Assembly (NCBI GenBank): GCA_963773585.1
Contig: CAVZBR010000001.1
Coordinates: 868,001 to 932,000, forward strand
Source: CAVXJN01 sp963773585
GTDB taxonomy: Bacteria > Pseudomonadota > Gammaproteobacteria > JASBUN01
Direction of reading: 5' to 3'
Length of the DNA: 64,000 nt
Below are positions 63,355 to 64,000 of this stretch, piece after piece (position 1 is the stretch's first letter; every line of letters begins with the position of its first letter). The notes beneath the pieces are model-generated. The model saw only the letters and a list, made by a program, of their open reading frames with translations, had not been told where the DNA came from and searched no databases. Both the position numbers and the translations under genes were made by a program.

Positions 63355-64000
63355 ATGCATTCGGTGATGCCGGATCCGGATTCCTTTGAACGACAGTGGC
63401 GCGCGCGTTTTACAAACTTCGCAGCCAGTCACGAAGACGATGCGGGCATCGCGGGTTGGAGCCCCACTGGCCTCGAGGCACGCGTGCGCGCTTTCGCCCG
63501 TGTATGGGAGCGCGGACCGAAGGGGCGAGTTGTGGCTGGACGCGGGTTGCGGGGCGGGTACTTATGTCCGTTTTCTGCATGAGCGCGGCGTTCGTGCCGT
63601 CGGCCTGGACTATTCCCCGATCTCGGTCCAGAAAGCCAGGGAACGAGGCACGGGCGGATTGGCGTGGATGGTCGGCGATGCAACTGCTCTGCCGATCAAG
63701 CCAGCATGCTTCGAGGGCGCACTCTGTTTTGGGGTAACGCAGGCGCTGTCGTCCTCGGACGCACTGGTAAGGGAGCTTGCCAGGTCTGTTCGACCCGGAG
63801 GCGAGGTATGGGTCGATGGACTCAATAGCTGGTGCATTCCACACTGGCTTGAATCCCAGGTACGTCGCATGAAACGGAGACAGGCGCATGTACGATATGA
63901 ATCTCCCTACCGGTTGAAGAACCTTATGAGCGCGGCTGGCATGACGGATGTGCGAATTCACTGGCTCCCAATCCTGCCGCGTCGTTTTCAGCGATTGCAA
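63355..64000 (+). CDS. Class I SAM-dependent methyltransferase, frameshifted and cut by the window end
   Basis: The frame from 63355 encodes an N-terminal part (DSFERQWRARFTNFAASHED, then LEARVRAFARVWERGPKG). It is out of frame after about 63525. The plus-one frame reads GELWLDAGCGAGTYVRFLHE (SAM motif I), VGLDYSPISVQKARERG, then VGDATALPIKPACFEGALCF and VRPGGEVWVDGLNS, with no stop to base 64000. Removing one G in the run AAGGGGC restores one protein. It follows the beta-helix gene by 45 bases. It is probably a polymer or lipid methyltransferase; the C terminus is outside the window. Confidence 0.82.

Overview
The window is one continuous exosortase A (XrtA)/PEP-CTERM exopolysaccharide locus from a Gram-negative bacterium. 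Moderately high G+C, the EpsB/PrsK/PrsR/PrsT/XrtA set and the outer-membrane export genes point to a beta- or gammaproteobacterium; I cannot place it more exactly. No tRNA, rRNA or CRISPR array was seen.

Layout. 0-2 kb: end of an unknown gene, a TviB-type UDP-GlcNAc 6-dehydrogenase (minus strand) and a lone cyclic-nucleotide-binding domain protein. 2.3-13.1 kb: EpsB-type initiating sugar transferase, the PrsK/PrsR two-component pair and two large PrsT-like TPR proteins. 13.1-14.1 kb: a decayed IS256-family transposase. 14.3-15.2 kb: a single PEP-CTERM protein (minus strand) with its own terminator and a good sigma-54 promoter, the expected target type for PrsR. 15.6-25.3 kb: an accessory block with two methyltransferases, an E1/ThiF-like enzyme, two exosortase-associated N-acyltransferases, and an export-like set (LolA-like protein, SPOR plus beta-barrel protein, RND/MMPL permease). 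25.7-44.5 kb: the core XrtA operon, holding the OPX lipoprotein, chain-length protein, tyrosine kinase, outer-membrane protein, AAA ATPase, WecB, deacetylase, FemAB-like protein, glycosyltransferases, XrtA-EpsI, amidotransferase and a PaaK-like ligase. 44.5-64 kb: a variable polymer region with glycosyltransferases, two sulfotransferases, a secreted Kelch protein, an O-ligase, a flippase, a UDP-sulfoquinovose synthase, an FkbM methyltransferase, a pyruvyl transferase, a beta-helix protein and a methyltransferase cut by the window end.

How it fits together. EpsB starts a lipid-linked repeat unit. TviB, WecB and SqdB supply uronic, ManNAc and sulfoquinovose donors. Glycosyltransferases extend the unit; sulfotransferases, the amidotransferase, the pyruvyl transferase and methyltransferases decorate it. 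The flippase, ligase, chain-length, kinase and OPX proteins polymerise and export it. XrtA processes PEP-CTERM proteins, with PrsK/PrsR and sigma-54 controlling them. The predicted polymer is strongly acidic and may carry sulfonate.

Several well-conserved genes are broken by single-base indels (near 21.6, 25.89, 27.54, 28.03, 41.57 and 63.52 kb). Most can be repaired by removing or adding one base, so draft-sequence error is as likely as true decay.
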